A DNA stretch of 6,362 nt from assembly GCA_007134175.1 (NCBI GenBank), contig SLLF01000064.1, forward strand, positions 1 through 6,362. The letters run 5' to 3'. This document shows positions 4,901 to 6,362 of this stretch, in pieces (positions within the stretch are counted from its first letter, which is position 1; every line of letters begins with the position of its first letter). Position numbers and translations under genes: made by a program. Origin of the DNA: Kiritimatiellia bacterium. GTDB lineage: Bacteria > Verrucomicrobiota > Kiritimatiellia > SLAD01. The notes beneath the pieces are model-generated. The model was not told the origin of the DNA. It did no database searches and saw only the letters and a list, made by a program, of their open reading frames with translations.

Positions 4901-6362
4901 ATGGGGAAGCAGAAAGATCAATTGCCTCCAGAATTTGTCTTGTCGCGGTCACGGGGGATAGCGCAGGAACCGAAGGATTTCGAATGGGTCCGCCGGAACA
5001 TACCCTGTCAGGCCGCTTGTCCGGCGGGAACGGATATTCCCGCTTACCTTGATGCCGTGGCGCGTGGCGACTACGCGGCGGCCTATGCCATCAACTTGCG
5101 CGATAACGTCTTTCCCGGTGTTTTGGGGCGGGTCTGCACGCGCCCGTGCGAGCCACCCTGTCGTCATGGCTGGGAAGGATTGGGGGAACCGGTGGCCATC
5201 TGCTTTTCCAAGCGGTCGGCCGACGAACAGCGGGCGCGCCGGGAACCCGTCCTGCTGGACCCCCTGTTCCCTACCAGCGGGAAATCGGTGGGCGTGGTCG
5301 GTGCCGGTGCCGCGGGATTGACCGTCGCGCGGGAACTCCGTTTGTGGGGGCATGCGGTAACGGTCTACGAGCGGGCCCCGCAGCCGGGCGGCCTGATGGT
5401 ACAGGGGATACCCGCCTTTCGCTTGCCGCGCGACGTGGTGACATTGGAAATCGAACAGATTACCGCGTTGGGCGTGGAATTGCGCTGTGGGGTGGATATT
5501 GGACAGACGCTGACGGAGGATGATCTGCAAGCGGCCCATGACGCCGTCGTCTGGGCGACGGGTACGCACGCACCAAACTGGCCGGGTTGGCCCGGCATTG
5601 AACGACCCGGCGTACGGCATGGGCTCGATTTTCTGAAGGCATTCAATGGGCAAGGCCAGGTACCCTGCGGTCGACAGGTGGCAGTGATTGGCGGCGGGTT
5701 CACGGCGGTCGATTGCGCGCGGGTGGCGCGTCGTTTGGGGGCGGAGGCGGTGACCGTATATTACCGGCGCAGCGAACGCGACATGTATATCAGCGGCCAC
5801 GAAGTGGAAGAGATGCGACGGGAAGGCATTGGTTTTCAACCGTTGACTATGCCGCTAGCGATTTTGGGGGCCGGAAAGGACGGTGTCGTGCATGCACTTC
5901 GCATGGCCCCGACCGTGCTGGGGGCGTCGGATGCGCAGGGTCGCCCGATCCCGGAACCGCAGATGGACGCGGTGTATGACGTGTCGGCTGATACCGTTCT
6001 GCTGGCTACCGGACAGCACCGCGACCAAGCGGGTCAAGTCGTAGCGGATCAAATCGCGGCGTCTGCCACCGGCAACCAACACCGCTCACACTGGTTTTTG
6101 GCTGGTGATGTGGCCTTGGGAGCGTTGTCGTTGATCGACGCCATTGGCCATGCCAAGCAATGCGCCCGGTACGTGGATCGGGTGTTGATGGGGGAGGATC
6201 GTTGGCGGGAGGTGGTCTGGGTTGAAGATGCCAAGACCACCGGTCGCACACGGGAGATGGACGCGATCCCGCGCCAGGTCATGCCGACGTTGCCGCTCGC
6301 CGAACGGGGATTGGCGGCGGAAGTCGAGACCGGTTTCCCGGAGGACCAGGCACAGGAGGAGG
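4901..6362 (+). CDS. GltD-like FAD/NAD(P)-dependent iron-sulfur oxidoreductase (3' end outside the window)
   Basis: The visible 487 residues resemble the glutamate synthase small subunit and the N-terminal half of dihydropyrimidine dehydrogenase. An N-terminal Fer4_20-type iron-sulfur domain (about 25-115) has C36 and C40 in PCQAACPAGTDIP and C79, C83 and C87 in RVCTRPCEPPC. FAD binds at VGAGAAG (133-139), with PGGLMVQGIPAFRLPR following as in GltD. NAD(P) binds at VIGGGFTAVD (262-271). The C-terminal FAD segment is FLAGDVALGALSLIDAIGHAK. Such subunits move electrons between NAD(P)H and a partner Fe-S enzyme; the partner is not in the window, so the reaction is unknown. GAGGG (4887-4891) lies 9 bases before the ATG at 4901; an in-frame ATG at 4895 is too close to it. 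The sequence ends in ETGFPEDQAQEE, where relatives usually continue with a CxxC motif. The gene is truncated only by the window edge. Confidence 0.88.
   Translation, partial: MGKQKDQLPPEFVLSRSRGIAQEPKDFEWVRRNIPCQAACPAGTDIPAYLDAVARGDYAAAYAINLRDNVFPGVLGRVCTRPCEPPCRHGWEGLGEPVAICFSKRSADEQRARREPVLLDPLFPTSGKSVGVVGAGAAGLTVARELRLWGHAVTVYERAPQPGGLMVQGIPAFRLPRDVVTLEIEQITALGVELRCGVDIGQTLTEDDLQAAHDAVVWATGTHAPNWPGWPGIERPGVRHGLDFLKAFNGQGQVPCGRQVAVIGGGFTAVDCARVARRLGAEAVTVYYRRSERDMYISGHEVEEMRREGIGFQPLTMPLAILGAGKDGVVHALRMAPTVLGASDAQGRPIPEPQMDAVYDVSADTVLLATGQHRDQAGQVVADQIAASATGNQHRSHWFLAGDVALGALSLIDAIGHAKQCARYVDRVLMGEDRWREVVWVEDAKTTGRTREMDAIPRQVMPTLPLAERGLAAEVETGFPEDQAQEE

Noticed and set aside
4474..5052. 192-codon plus-strand frame overlapping the end of gloB and the repeat
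   Set aside because: It is out of frame with both gloB and the GltD-like gene and runs through the repeat, giving a low-complexity, motif-free product.
4949..5839. 296-codon minus-strand frame opposite the GltD-like gene
   Set aside because: It is the shadow of a high-G+C coding region; the plus strand holds complete FAD, NAD(P) and Fe-S motifs.

Overview
The window reads as an ordinary bacterial chromosome segment of about 58% G+C (estimated by eye), probably from a Gram-negative lineage. I see no phage, CRISPR, restriction or toxin genes. The features that point towards the PVC group (Kiritimatiellota, Lentisphaerota, Verrucomicrobiota) are a small exported Pro/Arg-rich protein with a 'YRSILERKPFG' motif, resembling periplasmic PilP/GspC-type pilus or secretion accessory proteins, and several palindromic intergenic repeats. 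This placement is an inference with modest confidence. The MiaB sequence recalls Chloroflexota-type MiaB, so the phylum stays open.

Layout from left to right. Bases 1-225 hold the end of an unrecognised plus-strand gene. A perfect Shine-Dalgarno then precedes a 20-residue reading frame, and a stretch without a recognisable gene runs to 446. A complete one-piece tmRNA gene (ssrA) lies on the minus strand at 447-804, with a predicted tag ANEELALAA. Upstream of it on the same strand is the exported protein gene (853-1506). Its stop codon sits inside the -35 box of the likely ssrA promoter, and its own promoter predicts a transcript starting at or next to the ATG. A HAD-superfamily hydrolase (1740-2426, plus) converges on miaB (2417-3757, minus) with a 10-bp overlap of their 3' ends. 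A 289-bp divergent gap with a nested inverted repeat separates miaB from a glyoxalase II gene (gloB-like, 4047-4781, plus). A second nested inverted repeat, bounded by GTAG and CTAC, lies in the 119-bp gap before a GltD-like FAD/NAD(P) iron-sulfur oxidoreductase, which runs off the right edge.

The genes do not form an obvious pathway. They are separate housekeeping functions: ribosome rescue (ssrA), tRNA modification (miaB), sugar-phosphate or phosphate-ester hydrolysis (HAD), methylglyoxal detoxification (gloB) and electron transfer (GltD-like). The most interesting non-coding signal is the two nested repeats at 3863-3910 and 4817-4865. In both, each arm is itself a 7-bp hairpin, and the differences between the arms in the stems are compensatory within those hairpins. 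That is what REP/BIME elements mobilised by REP-associated tyrosine transposases would show. I found no convincing new multi-gene system here.
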